Of a stretch of DNA of 60,896 nucleotides, positions 53,246-60,896 are shown piece after piece. A program made the position numbers and the translations under genes. Within the stretch, counting starts at the first letter, position 1. Every line of letters begins with the position of its first letter. Source of the DNA: Ignavibacteria bacterium (GTDB taxonomy: Bacteria; Bacteroidota; Ignavibacteria; Tepidaquicellales; Tepidaquicellaceae); NCBI GenBank assembly GCA_016783945.1, contig JADHVP010000004.1, positions 1 through 60,896 on the forward strand. Direction: 5' to 3'. The notes below the pieces were generated by a model that had not been told where the DNA came from, made no database searches, and worked only from the letters and a program-made list of their open reading frames with translations.

Positions 53246-54094
53246 TTAATAAACTCCTTTATTCTTTATTTTGTTTTTTTCAAAAAGGGTTAAATATTCT
53301 ATTTCATCATACTTCTCTTTTCCAATTTTCAATTTGTACTTTGGGGGAATTTTACCATCTAACTTTATTCTATCGTTTATCATCTTGTGATATAATTTAT
53401 CTGTTTCAGCAGAAATAAAATTTCTTTTTGAATGTTTAGCATAAATAATTTCATTCCCAGATCCACCAAAGTGAATGAATACAATATCACCTTTTTGAGT
53501 TGAGGCATTCATTAATTTATCAAATAAACCTATTGGCAATTGACATGAATGAATAGTTTTATCTTTAGAAACATTTTTTACTAAATCAAAATACATCCAA
53601 GTATAAGGCATTCTCCCTTTTGAACCATTTGCAATATTTTGAATTATTCTTTTGTCTGTTGGATTTTTATACGGTTCAGTTACAGCATCTTTAAACCATT
53701 TGTTATTTTTTGATTTTCTGCAATGCAAGATAGTTCTATGTGCGGTAGTAAATCTTCTTGGTGTATGTCCAACATTAGAATTATAAATCCAAACATATTC
53801 ATGAACATCATAACAGGCGCTATCCAAATACTTTACCCATAGGTGTGAATTTTGTTTTGGATAATTAATAAAAAACATGTTTCCATCTTCCTTTAATACT
53901 CGCAAAGATTCTTTAGCTAAATTAATATACCAATCAATATATTCACTAAAATTCTTTGTATATGATTTTTCATTATATTTAATACCTACATTATAATCAG
54001 GATCACTGTATATCATGTCTATGCTATTGTCATCAATTTTAGTCATTAATTCCATTACATCCATCAAATATGTTTTATTTATTTCAATCATCAA
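53246..54094 (-). CDS. Type II DNA methyltransferase (beta-class, N6-adenine or N4-cytosine)
   Basis: A 282-aa methyltransferase. Motif IV (SDPDYNVGIKY, a DPDY variant of DPPY) lies near the N-terminus and the SAM-binding motif I (FIHFGGSGNEIIYAK ... ISAETD) near the C-terminus, the beta-class order. LKEDGNMFFINYP is the strand after motif IV. It modifies the target of the restriction enzyme encoded immediately upstream, whose stop overlaps its start by 11 bp. Low GC and the repeats around it suggest horizontal transfer. Confidence 0.9.
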   Translation of the reverse strand: MMIEINKTYLMDVMELMTKIDDNSIDMIYSDPDYNVGIKYNEKSYTKNFSEYIDWYINLAKESLRVLKEDGNMFFINYPKQNSHLWVKYLDSACYDVHEYVWIYNSNVGHTPRRFTTAHRTILHCRKSKNNKWFKDAVTEPYKNPTDKRIIQNIANGSKGRMPYTWMYFDLVKNVSKDKTIHSCQLPIGLFDKLMNASTQKGDIVFIHFGGSGNEIIYAKHSKRNFISAETDKLYHKMINDRIKLDGKIPPKYKLKIGKEKYDEIEYLTLFEKNKIKNKGVY

Positions 54095-54941
54095 ACCCTC
54101 TCCTTTTTAATCTATATTCTCTTTTCTTTTTTACTATTATTGAAGTTATGTCATAAGGATCGGTAAATTCATAATTATAAAGTCTAATATAAGATCCATC
54201 ATCCTTTTTTTGACGTACAAGGTAAGCGGCTGTAATATTTTCCACATTTAGTTTATTCGCTTCTCTCAGATTATAATAATATCTAAAAGGATTGTATAAT
54301 TGAAATACATTAAAATTTATAAGCCACGAGTTAGAATTTTTTGTGTTCTTCCCTTCAAAAACAGTAACATTTCTATTGTGTTCCATCGTAAGATCTATTT
54401 CTATTTGTAACTGCTCATAACTTAAATCTAACTCACCAATTTTATAATTAAATGATACTTTGTTTTTTCTTTCACTATTATATATTTTCGGGTTTGATAC
54501 TATATCATTATATAAAAAATCATGAATTATTCTATGATTATAGCATAAAGATAAGACACTATTTTCAGATGTCGAGTAATCATTTAAAATACTAGGTCTA
54601 TAAACCCAATCTATAGTTTCATTTTTCTCGATAATCTCAAATTTATGATAAACTTTTTCTATCTCTTTAACAAATTGATGTTCACCTTTTCCTTTATGCA
54701 CTATAAAATAGTTTTTCTTCAACATTAAATCAGGAAATTTAGATATGTCATCTAATTTTGTCATATCGTACGGATTATTACTTGAGCCTAACTTTTTCAT
54801 ACAACTCTTAACATAATCATTATTAAAAGTCATATTTTTTCTTTTAATGCATTGTTTAAATATATATTCTATTATTTCTTTTTTTGTCATATTTTCTTTT
54901 ATGTAATATGTGCTATGTTTAGTAATTATAAAATATATCAT
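54084..54941 (-). CDS. Probable type II restriction endonuclease
   Basis: A 285-aa protein, or 268 aa if M18 (MTKKEIIEYIFKQ) is the start. A PD-(D/E)XK-like core is seen at QIEIDLTMEHNRNVTVFEGKN (D and E-x-K), with flanking strands and a C-terminal basic stretch (KKKREYRLKRRGFDD). It precedes and overlaps the methyltransferase gene by 11 bp, which is the main reason for calling it the cognate nuclease. Very AT-rich. Recognition sequence unknown. Confidence 0.75.
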   Translation of the reverse strand: MIYFIITKHSTYYIKENMTKKEIIEYIFKQCIKRKNMTFNNDYVKSCMKKLGSSNNPYDMTKLDDISKFPDLMLKKNYFIVHKGKGEHQFVKEIEKVYHKFEIIEKNETIDWVYRPSILNDYSTSENSVLSLCYNHRIIHDFLYNDIVSNPKIYNSERKNKVSFNYKIGELDLSYEQLQIEIDLTMEHNRNVTVFEGKNTKNSNSWLINFNVFQLYNPFRYYYNLREANKLNVENITAAYLVRQKKDDGSYIRLYNYEFTDPYDITSIIVKKKREYRLKRRGFDD

Positions 54942-55341
54942 AAAATTAATTATTAGTAAAGTATATTTACAAACTAAATTACTTTACTTATTATTAAACC
55001 GTTTAAGTGTTATATTATAACTAATAAGTATTTACAACTTCCTCCACAAAAAACCATTCCCAAAACAAAAAAGACTCCAAAAATCTTTTTCCAATTCTTT
55101 AGGTCTTTACTTGTACCTTATTGTTTTAATGACATACTATCTCTTCGCATTTTCATTTAATATCACTTCTGCAAATGCATTTTCATTTCTACCATAATTT
55201 GCCATTTTAATGGAGGTACAAGTTTAATATCAATTAACATTAGAGTGTTTTATATAAAATGTAATTTAAACAAAAAAAATTGAGACTCTTTCTATTCTTT
55301 TCTAAATATCTAAATGCACTGTATCCTGCACATAGTTCTCT
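54942..55341. other. Intergenic, no gene seen
   Basis: AT-rich 400 bp between the restriction gene and the divergent DUF559 gene; both promoters should be here. Confidence 0.45.
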
Positions 55342-56154
55342 ATGAACACCACTAAGAAAAAATATTCTAAACCCGATATGCTCGTTGCATTGCTTAAAGA
55401 AAAAAATGATTTAGAAATTCTGTTGAATCATAATTGGTACCGTATTCCTGTGAAGTCTGCTCCGGTAGATTTGTACAAATTGAAGTTTCTATCTTTTTAT
55501 CAACCAAGTGTTTTCAAATCTGAAAAGTATAAAATAAGATACTATGGTATGATAAAAGAAATACAGGTTAAAAAGAGAAAAGAACTATTTCCTGATGAGG
55601 TAGAAAATCCAAAAAGTGAATTCGAATATTATAAAGTAATAATAGACCGTATTAATAAACTCAAAGAACCAATTATCAGCATAAAAGGAAGACGCTTAAT
55701 ATTCATAAAGACCACTTTAGAAAAATTTATCAACGCTCGGGAAATAAACGACCTGTTTCACGAAAGCCCATTAGAAGATAAATTGTGGCAGGAATTTCAA
55801 ACACACGAGATTGCTGCTGAAAGACAATTTCATATTGGAAGCCAGCATAAGCATATATTCCTTGATTTTGCTTTATTCTGCAGAGAAAGAAATGTTGACG
55901 TGGAATGCGATGGCGATTTATACCACATTAATAAAGAGAAAGCCATTCGAGATAATGAAAGAGACAATTTTTTAAATAAATCTGGTTGGAATATTTTACG
56001 CTACTCAACAACGCAATTAGAAGATATAACATCCTGCATAAATGAAATCACGGATACTATTAATACAAATGGAGGATTATATATTTCACCTCGAAACTAC
56101 CAATTATATAAAAATGAAAATGAACATAATGATAACCAATTAGAATTGCTCTAA
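55342..56154 (+). CDS. DUF559 (Vsr-like) endonuclease with an unassigned N-terminal domain
   Basis: A 270-aa protein. The C-terminal part (about 140-235) is a DUF559/Vsr-type PD-(D/E)XK nuclease: HIFLDFALFC (D175), VDVECDGDLYH (E188-x-D190) and then IRDNERDNFLNKSGWNILRY. The N-terminal 130 residues (ILLNHNWYRIPVKS, FLSFYQPSVF, YYGMIKEIQVKKRKELFP) form a beta-rich domain I cannot name. It lies next to the restriction-modification pair but on the other strand, so a role in restriction or repair is possible. Confidence 0.8.
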   Translation: MNTTKKKYSKPDMLVALLKEKNDLEILLNHNWYRIPVKSAPVDLYKLKFLSFYQPSVFKSEKYKIRYYGMIKEIQVKKRKELFPDEVENPKSEFEYYKVIIDRINKLKEPIISIKGRRLIFIKTTLEKFINAREINDLFHESPLEDKLWQEFQTHEIAAERQFHIGSQHKHIFLDFALFCRERNVDVECDGDLYHINKEKAIRDNERDNFLNKSGWNILRYSTTQLEDITSCINEITDTINTNGGLYISPRNYQLYKNENEHNDNQLELL

Positions 56155-56485
56155 TATATCACATAATCCCAAAACAAAAAAGCCTCCATAAGCTATATGC
56201 TTGTCTCTCGTGGATTTATTAAACATGCATCTACAAAAAGGGTTCAAGATTTTGAACCCCTACACACTTAATATGCACTTATAAAATCAACATTCACCTG
56301 CCCCTGTGGGATTAATCAGCATTCGTTAATCTTCCCAAAGCCCATTACAACTCTCGGAGCTTTTTCTTAGCGTCTTTGTGTCTTAGTGGCATATTATTTC
56401 CCTGCGTCTCTGCGGCTTTGCGTGAAACCATTCTTAAAATCAAGATTCAATTTAATATTAAAATCAATTTCCGTAACTTTGTACC
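56155..56485. other. Intergenic, no gene seen
   Basis: No ORF. It includes a phrase of the form CGTCTTTGTGTCTTAGTGGC (56370-56389) and GCGTCTCTGCGGCTTTGCGTG, a style of short repeat also echoed at 8501-8520. Confidence 0.4.
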
Positions 56486-57004
56486 ATGCTCGAATTAATC
56501 ACAGGCGGTCTGCTCATAATGGCAATGCGTGTAGCGGATGTAACGCTCGGTACATTCAGAACACTTCTTATCGTACAGGCTAAGAAATACCTTGCCGGTG
56601 CAATCGGTTTCGTCGAGGTCCTCATCTGGATATTCGCAATGAGCTACGTAGTCCAGCACCTTGATAATGTGTTTAACCTAATAGCTTACGCAGCAGGCTT
56701 TGGTCTTGGCAACATCCTTGGGATTACGCTTGAAGAAAAGTTCGCAATAGGTTACGCGCAGGTAAATGTCATCTCAAAACACGACACAGACAAGATAGCA
56801 GATGCCCTGCGTTCGTCAAAATTCGGCGTAACAATACTTCCCGCCGAAGGCAGCTCTGCCGGCATGTCTATATTAATGACTATCATTCGCAGGAGGGATT
56901 TAAAAGGAGTCAGAAACCTGATCGAATCGATCGACGACGATGCATTCATAACCGTTCAGCACTCAAGACCTTACCGCGGTTTCATCCCCGGCGTAAGGAA
57001 GTGA
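56486..57004 (+). CDS. DUF2179/DUF5698 membrane protein (UPF0316 type)
   Basis: A 172-aa protein. Three TM helices (LITGGLLIMAMRVADVTLG, AGAIGFVEVLIWIFAMSYVV, NLIAYAAGFGLGNILGITL) precede a soluble DUF2179 domain (VNVISKHDTDKIADALRSSKFGVTILPAEGSSAGMSILM). The layout equals UPF0316 proteins of unknown function. Monocistronic, 57 bp before the toxin-antitoxin operon. Confidence 0.88.
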   Translation: MLELITGGLLIMAMRVADVTLGTFRTLLIVQAKKYLAGAIGFVEVLIWIFAMSYVVQHLDNVFNLIAYAAGFGLGNILGITLEEKFAIGYAQVNVISKHDTDKIADALRSSKFGVTILPAEGSSAGMSILMTIIRRRDLKGVRNLIESIDDDAFITVQHSRPYRGFIPGVRK

Positions 57005-57061
57005 AATTTCCCACTTGTATTATGCGACAGATGTCGTTATATTTAAGACAAAAGTCACAGC

Positions 57062-57499
57062 ATGGAAAAGATGTCAGAAAGCAATACTATCGTAGAGATA
57101 CTCGGAGGTTATAAATACATAAAAAAACCTATCGAAAGTAACCTTGACCTCATTAGAATATCGAAAAATGGTATAAAGAAACAAATGTTTCAGGCTTTAC
57201 TGGAAAACACCTCCCTAACCGCAAACGAAATAGCAGAATATTTGCATATCAGCCTGAGGTCAATACAGAGACAAAAAAATTCTTTCTCTGTTCCTATATC
57301 CGAGAGAATCCTAAAAATTGCATCTTTATACTCAAAAGGTTACGAGGTATTCGGTAATAAAGAAAATTTTATATCATGGTTAGAATCACCGAACATTGCT
57401 TTGGGTGAGAAAAAGCCAAAAGAGTTTCTATCTCATATTTTTGGTATAGAAATGCTGCTCAATGAGTTGGGAAGAATCGAGCATGGAATATTAGCGTAG
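57062..57499 (+). CDS. Xre/MbcA/ParS-type antitoxin
   Basis: A 145-aa antitoxin with a helix-turn-helix (about 48-75, SLTANEIAEYLHISLRSIQRQ) and a C-terminal DUF2384 region (FGNKENFISWLESPNIALGEKKPKEFLSH) that blocks the toxin active site. It is followed 3 bp later by the RES toxin gene. The start may instead be M4. Confidence 0.9.
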   Translation: MEKMSESNTIVEILGGYKYIKKPIESNLDLIRISKNGIKKQMFQALLENTSLTANEIAEYLHISLRSIQRQKNSFSVPISERILKIASLYSKGYEVFGNKENFISWLESPNIALGEKKPKEFLSHIFGIEMLLNELGRIEHGILA

Positions 57500-57502
57500 A
57501 AT

Positions 57503-57961
57503 ATGCAGGTCTATAGATTATCAAAAGAGAAATTCAGTAATGATCTAACCGGACAGGGAGCAAGAAATTACGGCGGGAGGTGGAATAGTAAAGGATACCC
57601 TATCATATACACTTCGGAAAGCAGGTCACTTGCTGCTTTCGAACTGGCGGTTCATCTTAACCTCTCTCAATTACCCTACAACTACGCAATGGTTACAATA
57701 AATCTTCCAGACGGAATTAAGATCGAAAGCATTGATAGAAAAAAATTACCAGCGAATTGGAATTCGTTCCCCTTTCATACTTCAACCAGAAAAATTGGGG
57801 ACGACTTTATAATTAGAAATGAAAATTTGGTTTTAAAGGTACCCTCCGCAATCATTCAGGGTGATTTTAATTTTCTTATAAATCCTTTACACAAAGACAT
57901 AAGCAAAACCAAAATAGTTCATACAGAACCATTCAATTATGACCATCGGTTATTGAGTTAA
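57503..57961 (+). CDS. RES-domain toxin
   Basis: A 152-aa RES protein. The motif GQGARNYGGRWNSKGYPIIYTSES with Arg and Tyr residues, and SLAAFELAVHLN with the active Glu, fit NAD+-consuming RES toxins. It pairs with the preceding DUF2384 antitoxin. Depletion of NAD+ causes growth arrest. Confidence 0.92.
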   Translation: MQVYRLSKEKFSNDLTGQGARNYGGRWNSKGYPIIYTSESRSLAAFELAVHLNLSQLPYNYAMVTINLPDGIKIESIDRKKLPANWNSFPFHTSTRKIGDDFIIRNENLVLKVPSAIIQGDFNFLINPLHKDISKTKIVHTEPFNYDHRLLS

Positions 57962-58011
57962 ATTTTGATATGAGGTACTTCAAATAATTTATCCATTCAA
58001 AATTTTTCGTG

Positions 58012-58440
58012 CTATAGAAGTTGTTTGATCTCTCTAAAATACTTCAAATACCTGTTCAGCCTTTTTCTGTCATCTTCTGTTATTCTCTTTAACCTTCTAA
58101 TATCCATATTATCTTCTAAGTCTGCGATCTTTACTTTAACTGCAAGAGGATTCTTCTTCACCCTTTCAATGGATGTCTTATAGCTCTCACCTTTTCGTTT
58201 CGTTAGAGCATCGACAGCTTTCAGAATATTTTCTGTGAAGCCTTCTTTCCTTAGGTCGTTAATTGTTATACTAGAATCTTCCACAACGTCGTGCAATACT
58301 GCTGTAATTTTTTCTTCTGCTGTTTTCATTTTCATCATCATACGCAAGGGATGTTGTATGTATGGATCTCCTGATCTGTCCTTCTGCCCTGAGTGGCATT
58401 CGACAGCTATGTTTATTGCATGCTTTAATTTATAATTCAT
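58012..58440 (-). CDS. HD-domain (p)ppGpp hydrolase-like protein (MESH1/SpoT type)
   Basis: A 142-aa single HD domain. H15 region (VECHSGQKDRSGDPYIQHPLRM), HDVVEDS with the metal-binding HD, and the distal D-x-x-D (KIADLEDNMD) match the Mn-dependent SpoT hydrolase domain. It lacks the synthetase and ACT parts. It may degrade ppGpp or a related nucleotide. Confidence 0.82.
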   Translation of the reverse strand: MNYKLKHAINIAVECHSGQKDRSGDPYIQHPLRMMMKMKTAEEKITAVLHDVVEDSSITINDLRKEGFTENILKAVDALTKRKGESYKTSIERVKKNPLAVKVKIADLEDNMDIRRLKRITEDDRKRLNRYLKYFREIKQLL

Positions 58441-58654
58441 TTGTTGTTTTTAACCTTACAAACTTTTTAATATTTCAAAAATGATATAGTGAGTTTCCAA
58501 AACCTGCTTATGTCCGGTGCAGATATGTGGGCTAAAGCCCTAACCGAGTTAGCAATTTTTTTTCCGACATAAATGACGGGGCTACTGAATAATGTTTTAT
58601 CATATCATTAGCTCCGACCTGTCTGCTGCCAGGCAGATCTGTAGCTAAAAAATA
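58441..58654. other. Intergenic with palindromes related to the RAYT region
   Basis: GGGCTAAAGCCC (58529-58540) equals, with WW variation, the GGGCTTTAGCCC palindrome near the RAYT gene. CTGTCTGCTGCCAGGCAG (about 58620-58637) resembles the arms of the insert in the CRISPR repeat. No gene. Confidence 0.5.
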
Positions 58655-59623
58655 CTATTTAAAAAGATGAATATTACCCCCAGTGTGTATAAACAGAACA
58701 TTGTTCCTGTCGGTGAATATGCCACGCCTGGAATAATTTATTAATCCTGCTGCAGCTTTCCCCGTGTAAACATAATCGAGAAGTATTCCCTCTTTCCTTG
58801 CAAAAAGATTCACAGCTTTTGCACCATCAGGAGTTATAACTCCATACGCTTCACCTATAAACGAATCATCAACTATAACATTCTCTTTGTCTATGCTCAC
58901 ACCAAATTGCTCTCCTGTCTGCATTGCTAATTCGTAAACCTCCTCTGTCAACTGCTCTTTGTTCTTTGAAACAGCCATCCCGATTATTTCGCCTTTCCAC
59001 CCTGACATTGCCCTTCCGACAAGCAGTCCAGCCTGCGTACCGGCAGAACTCGTTGCATGAACAATATAATCGAATTCAACGCTCATTCTCTCGCAATCTT
59101 CCAGAATTTCAAAAAAAGCTGACACATAACCAAGTGTCCCGACAGGATTCGAACCGCCAACCGGCATACAGTATGCTTTCCTGCCTGCCTTCGACAGCTC
59201 CTTTTCTAATTCCTTTCCTTTTTCTTCCCACACATCCCACTCTTCCGATTCCACATGATGAACCTTAGCCCCGAACATATAATCTATTAGAAGGTTACCA
59301 GTCGGTTTATCAGGTTTACTTCCGCCGAGTACAAGATGAACATCGAAATTATTTACAACTCCTGCACCTGATGCCATTCTACAAAAGTTAGATTGGTTCG
59401 CTCCAACAGCAATTAATGAATCGTTGCTCTTTATTAAAGCATCCGCAACAAGGTAATCGAGCTTGCGAGTCTTGTTCCCGCCGAAGGCGAAACCTGTAAG
59501 GTCGTCTCTCTTACAGTATACGTTTCCAAAAAGCCCCCTCGATAAGTTTTCGAGTTTATGCAGGGGAGTCGGAAGTACCGACATATTTAACTTTGGAATC
59601 TTTGATAATTTTTCTTTAGACAT
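58655..59623 (-). CDS. D-cysteine desulfhydrase / ACC deaminase-like PLP enzyme
   Basis: A 322-aa PLP-dependent enzyme of fold type II. The PLP lysine is in FAFGGNKTRKLDYL (about 50), GANQSNFCRM follows, and the phosphate loop is SAGTQAGLLVGR. The sequence is close to DcyD/ACCD proteins; the Tyr and Glu residues that separate the two activities cannot be read safely. It lies 8 bp after queA and is co-transcribed with it. Confidence 0.88.
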   Translation of the reverse strand: MSKEKLSKIPKLNMSVLPTPLHKLENLSRGLFGNVYCKRDDLTGFAFGGNKTRKLDYLVADALIKSNDSLIAVGANQSNFCRMASGAGVVNNFDVHLVLGGSKPDKPTGNLLIDYMFGAKVHHVESEEWDVWEEKGKELEKELSKAGRKAYCMPVGGSNPVGTLGYVSAFFEILEDCERMSVEFDYIVHATSSAGTQAGLLVGRAMSGWKGEIIGMAVSKNKEQLTEEVYELAMQTGEQFGVSIDKENVIVDDSFIGEAYGVITPDGAKAVNLFARKEGILLDYVYTGKAAAGLINYSRRGIFTDRNNVLFIHTGGNIHLFK

Positions 59624-59631
59624 GATTAGTT

Positions 59632-60870
59632 TTAATTTTTAAAAAGCAAAGAGCTGTCGCCATAGCTTAAGAAGCGGAAATTATTTTTTAAAGCAAACTC
59701 ATAGACGTCTCTCCATTCATTACCAATGAACGCAGCGACAAGTAAAAGAAGCGAACTGCCCGGCATGTGGAAGTTCGTAATTAACGCATCCGCTATGCGG
59801 AAATTATAACCGGGGACTATCATTAATTCCGTATCACCGTATAAGTAATCCCTGCCTTTCTTTTTCATTGTATCAAGAACAGCACTAAGTGAATCTTTAT
59901 AAGTCCACTTTAGATTATCTTTATCAAAACAATAAGGATCCCATTGCTTTATTTTAATTTCATCGAAATCCTTCTTTGGCTGGGAAAGAATCTTTAAACC
60001 AAACCAGTAGAGGCTTTCTATAGTTCTCAGAACGGTCGTCCCAACTGCAATAACCTTTTCCCGGGAATTATTTAAAAGCATTTCAACCAATTCACGTGAT
60101 ACAAAAATAGATTCGGAATGCATAACATGGTCTTTCAAAGATTCTGCTTTTATCGGTCTGAATGTTCCCAAACCAACGTGAAGTGTCACATAACCAAACT
60201 TTACATTCTTCCTTTTGAGTTTGCTTAATACGTCATTAGTAAAATGCAATCCGGCAGTCGGTGCAGCAACGGAGCCATCGTTCACAGCATATACAGTTTG
60301 ATATCTTGTTTTATCCATTTCAACTGCATCCCTTTTTACGTAAGGAGGTAATGGAACTTCTCCTGTTGCTCTCAATATTTCAGTGAATGTCAATTCTCCG
60401 GAATCCCAATTAAAATTTATGGCAGTCTCATCCGAATCTTCTCTCTCTTTTTCGGCAACTAATTTAAAAACTTTATTGTTGTATTTAAAATCTTTTTCTA
60501 ATGAACCCGATTTCCATTTTGCTGCATTTCCCACAAGGCATGTCCATTTACACGAACCTTTACGCTGAAAAGCATTATGTATTTCCTTTTTATCTCCGTG
60601 AGGTTCAAGGCAGAAAATTTCAATCACCGCTCCAGTATTCTTTTTGAAATGCAGTCTTGCCCGTATTACTTTTGTATCATTAAAAATCATTAACGAATCA
60701 TTTGGAATATACTCATCTATCTCCCTGAAGACTTTCTCCGAGATATCTCCATTCTTGAAAAGCAATAATTTAGAGCTATCCCTATCCTCTAAATGAAATT
60801 GGGCAATCCTCTCCTCAGGAAGGTTGTACATATAATCTTTAACCTTTATCTTCTTTGGGTCGAAAAGCAT
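59632..60870 (-). CDS. queA: S-adenosylmethionine:tRNA ribosyltransferase-isomerase
   Basis: A 412-aa QueA, which adds the epoxycyclopentane precursor of queuosine to tRNA. The motifs are MIFNDTKVIRARL, APTAGLHFTNDVL, HVGLGTFRPI, GTTVLRTIES and NFHMPGSSLLLLVAAFIG. It is longer than the common 340-360 aa form because of insertions at about 110-160 and 290-340. The start is at 60870, 26 bp from the window end. Confidence 0.95.
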   Translation of the reverse strand: MLFDPKKIKVKDYMYNLPEERIAQFHLEDRDSSKLLLFKNGDISEKVFREIDEYIPNDSLMIFNDTKVIRARLHFKKNTGAVIEIFCLEPHGDKKEIHNAFQRKGSCKWTCLVGNAAKWKSGSLEKDFKYNNKVFKLVAEKEREDSDETAINFNWDSGELTFTEILRATGEVPLPPYVKRDAVEMDKTRYQTVYAVNDGSVAAPTAGLHFTNDVLSKLKRKNVKFGYVTLHVGLGTFRPIKAESLKDHVMHSESIFVSRELVEMLLNNSREKVIAVGTTVLRTIESLYWFGLKILSQPKKDFDEIKIKQWDPYCFDKDNLKWTYKDSLSAVLDTMKKKGRDYLYGDTELMIVPGYNFRIADALITNFHMPGSSLLLLVAAFIGNEWRDVYEFALKNNFRFLSYGDSSLLFKN

Positions 60871-60896
60871 CTAATATTCTTTACTTATATTTACAA

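Overview
The window is AT-rich bacterial chromosome with mixed gene orientation. Codon use, the rarity of Shine-Dalgarno sequences, many Cys-anchored lipoproteins, and the mix of queA, hemerythrin, multiheme cytochrome and B12-radical SAM genes suggest the Bacteroidota/Chlorobi/Ignavibacteria (FCB) group. That placement is an inference; no rRNA is present. The only RNA gene seen is one tRNA-Leu(UAA).

Region 1 (1-15.9 kb) is CRISPR-dominated. A HicA/HicB pair lies at the left edge, followed by two detached relic CRISPR repeats, a 58-aa gene and a bidirectional terminator. The main array (1423-6394) has 68 repeats of 37 bp and 67 spacers and is transcribed on the minus strand. The AT-rich leader lies between the array and cas4. 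The subtype I-B operon reads cas8b-cas7-cas5-cas3-cas6-cas1-cas2-cas4 toward the array. The trailer-end repeat is interrupted by a 29-bp palindromic insert, and several spacers are exact or near duplicates.

Region 2 (15.9-29 kb) is an accessory, probably defence-related, island. It holds a Fic protein, a DUF3800 relic, a Schlafen/AlbA_2-GHKL ATPase-like protein, an intact WYL regulator and three decayed 3' tails of further WYL genes. A divergent ARPP-1 / DUF932-like / lipoprotein operon follows. Next come a trypsin-like protease with TPRs plus two small membrane proteins. Last is a module of a two-TM protein, a PD-(D/E)XK nuclease and a beta-CASP metallo-beta-lactamase, lying between two 58-bp direct repeats. 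A palindrome related to GTATCATTCAATGATAC occurs four times here and is the best candidate operator for the WYL regulator(s). It links the cas operon, the ARPP operon, the protease operon and the nuclease module.

Region 3 (29-36 kb) is a TetR-controlled six-gene ABC-2/HlyD/TolC export operon. Region 4 (36-38.8 kb) is a small island bounded by tRNA-Leu and a duplicated tRNA 3' end. It carries a membrane class III cyclase and an IS200-like/RAYT transposase with REP hairpins, and is bracketed by inverted copies of a CG-rich element that recurs at 53.1 kb.

Region 5 (38.9-61 kb) is mostly housekeeping and envelope genes: secreted and TPR proteins, a histone-deacetylase-like hydrolase, an AMP-ligase with a frameshift, a dicarboxylate symporter, VOC and hemerythrin proteins, tandem B12-radical SAM paralogues, a triheme cytochrome, a PLP desulfhydrase and queA. 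It also contains a type II restriction-modification pair, a DUF559 nuclease and a Xre/RES toxin-antitoxin pair.

Most likely to be undescribed: the direct-repeat-bounded three-gene nuclease module, and the WYL-tail/palindrome network that appears to organise the island and may reach the CRISPR operon.
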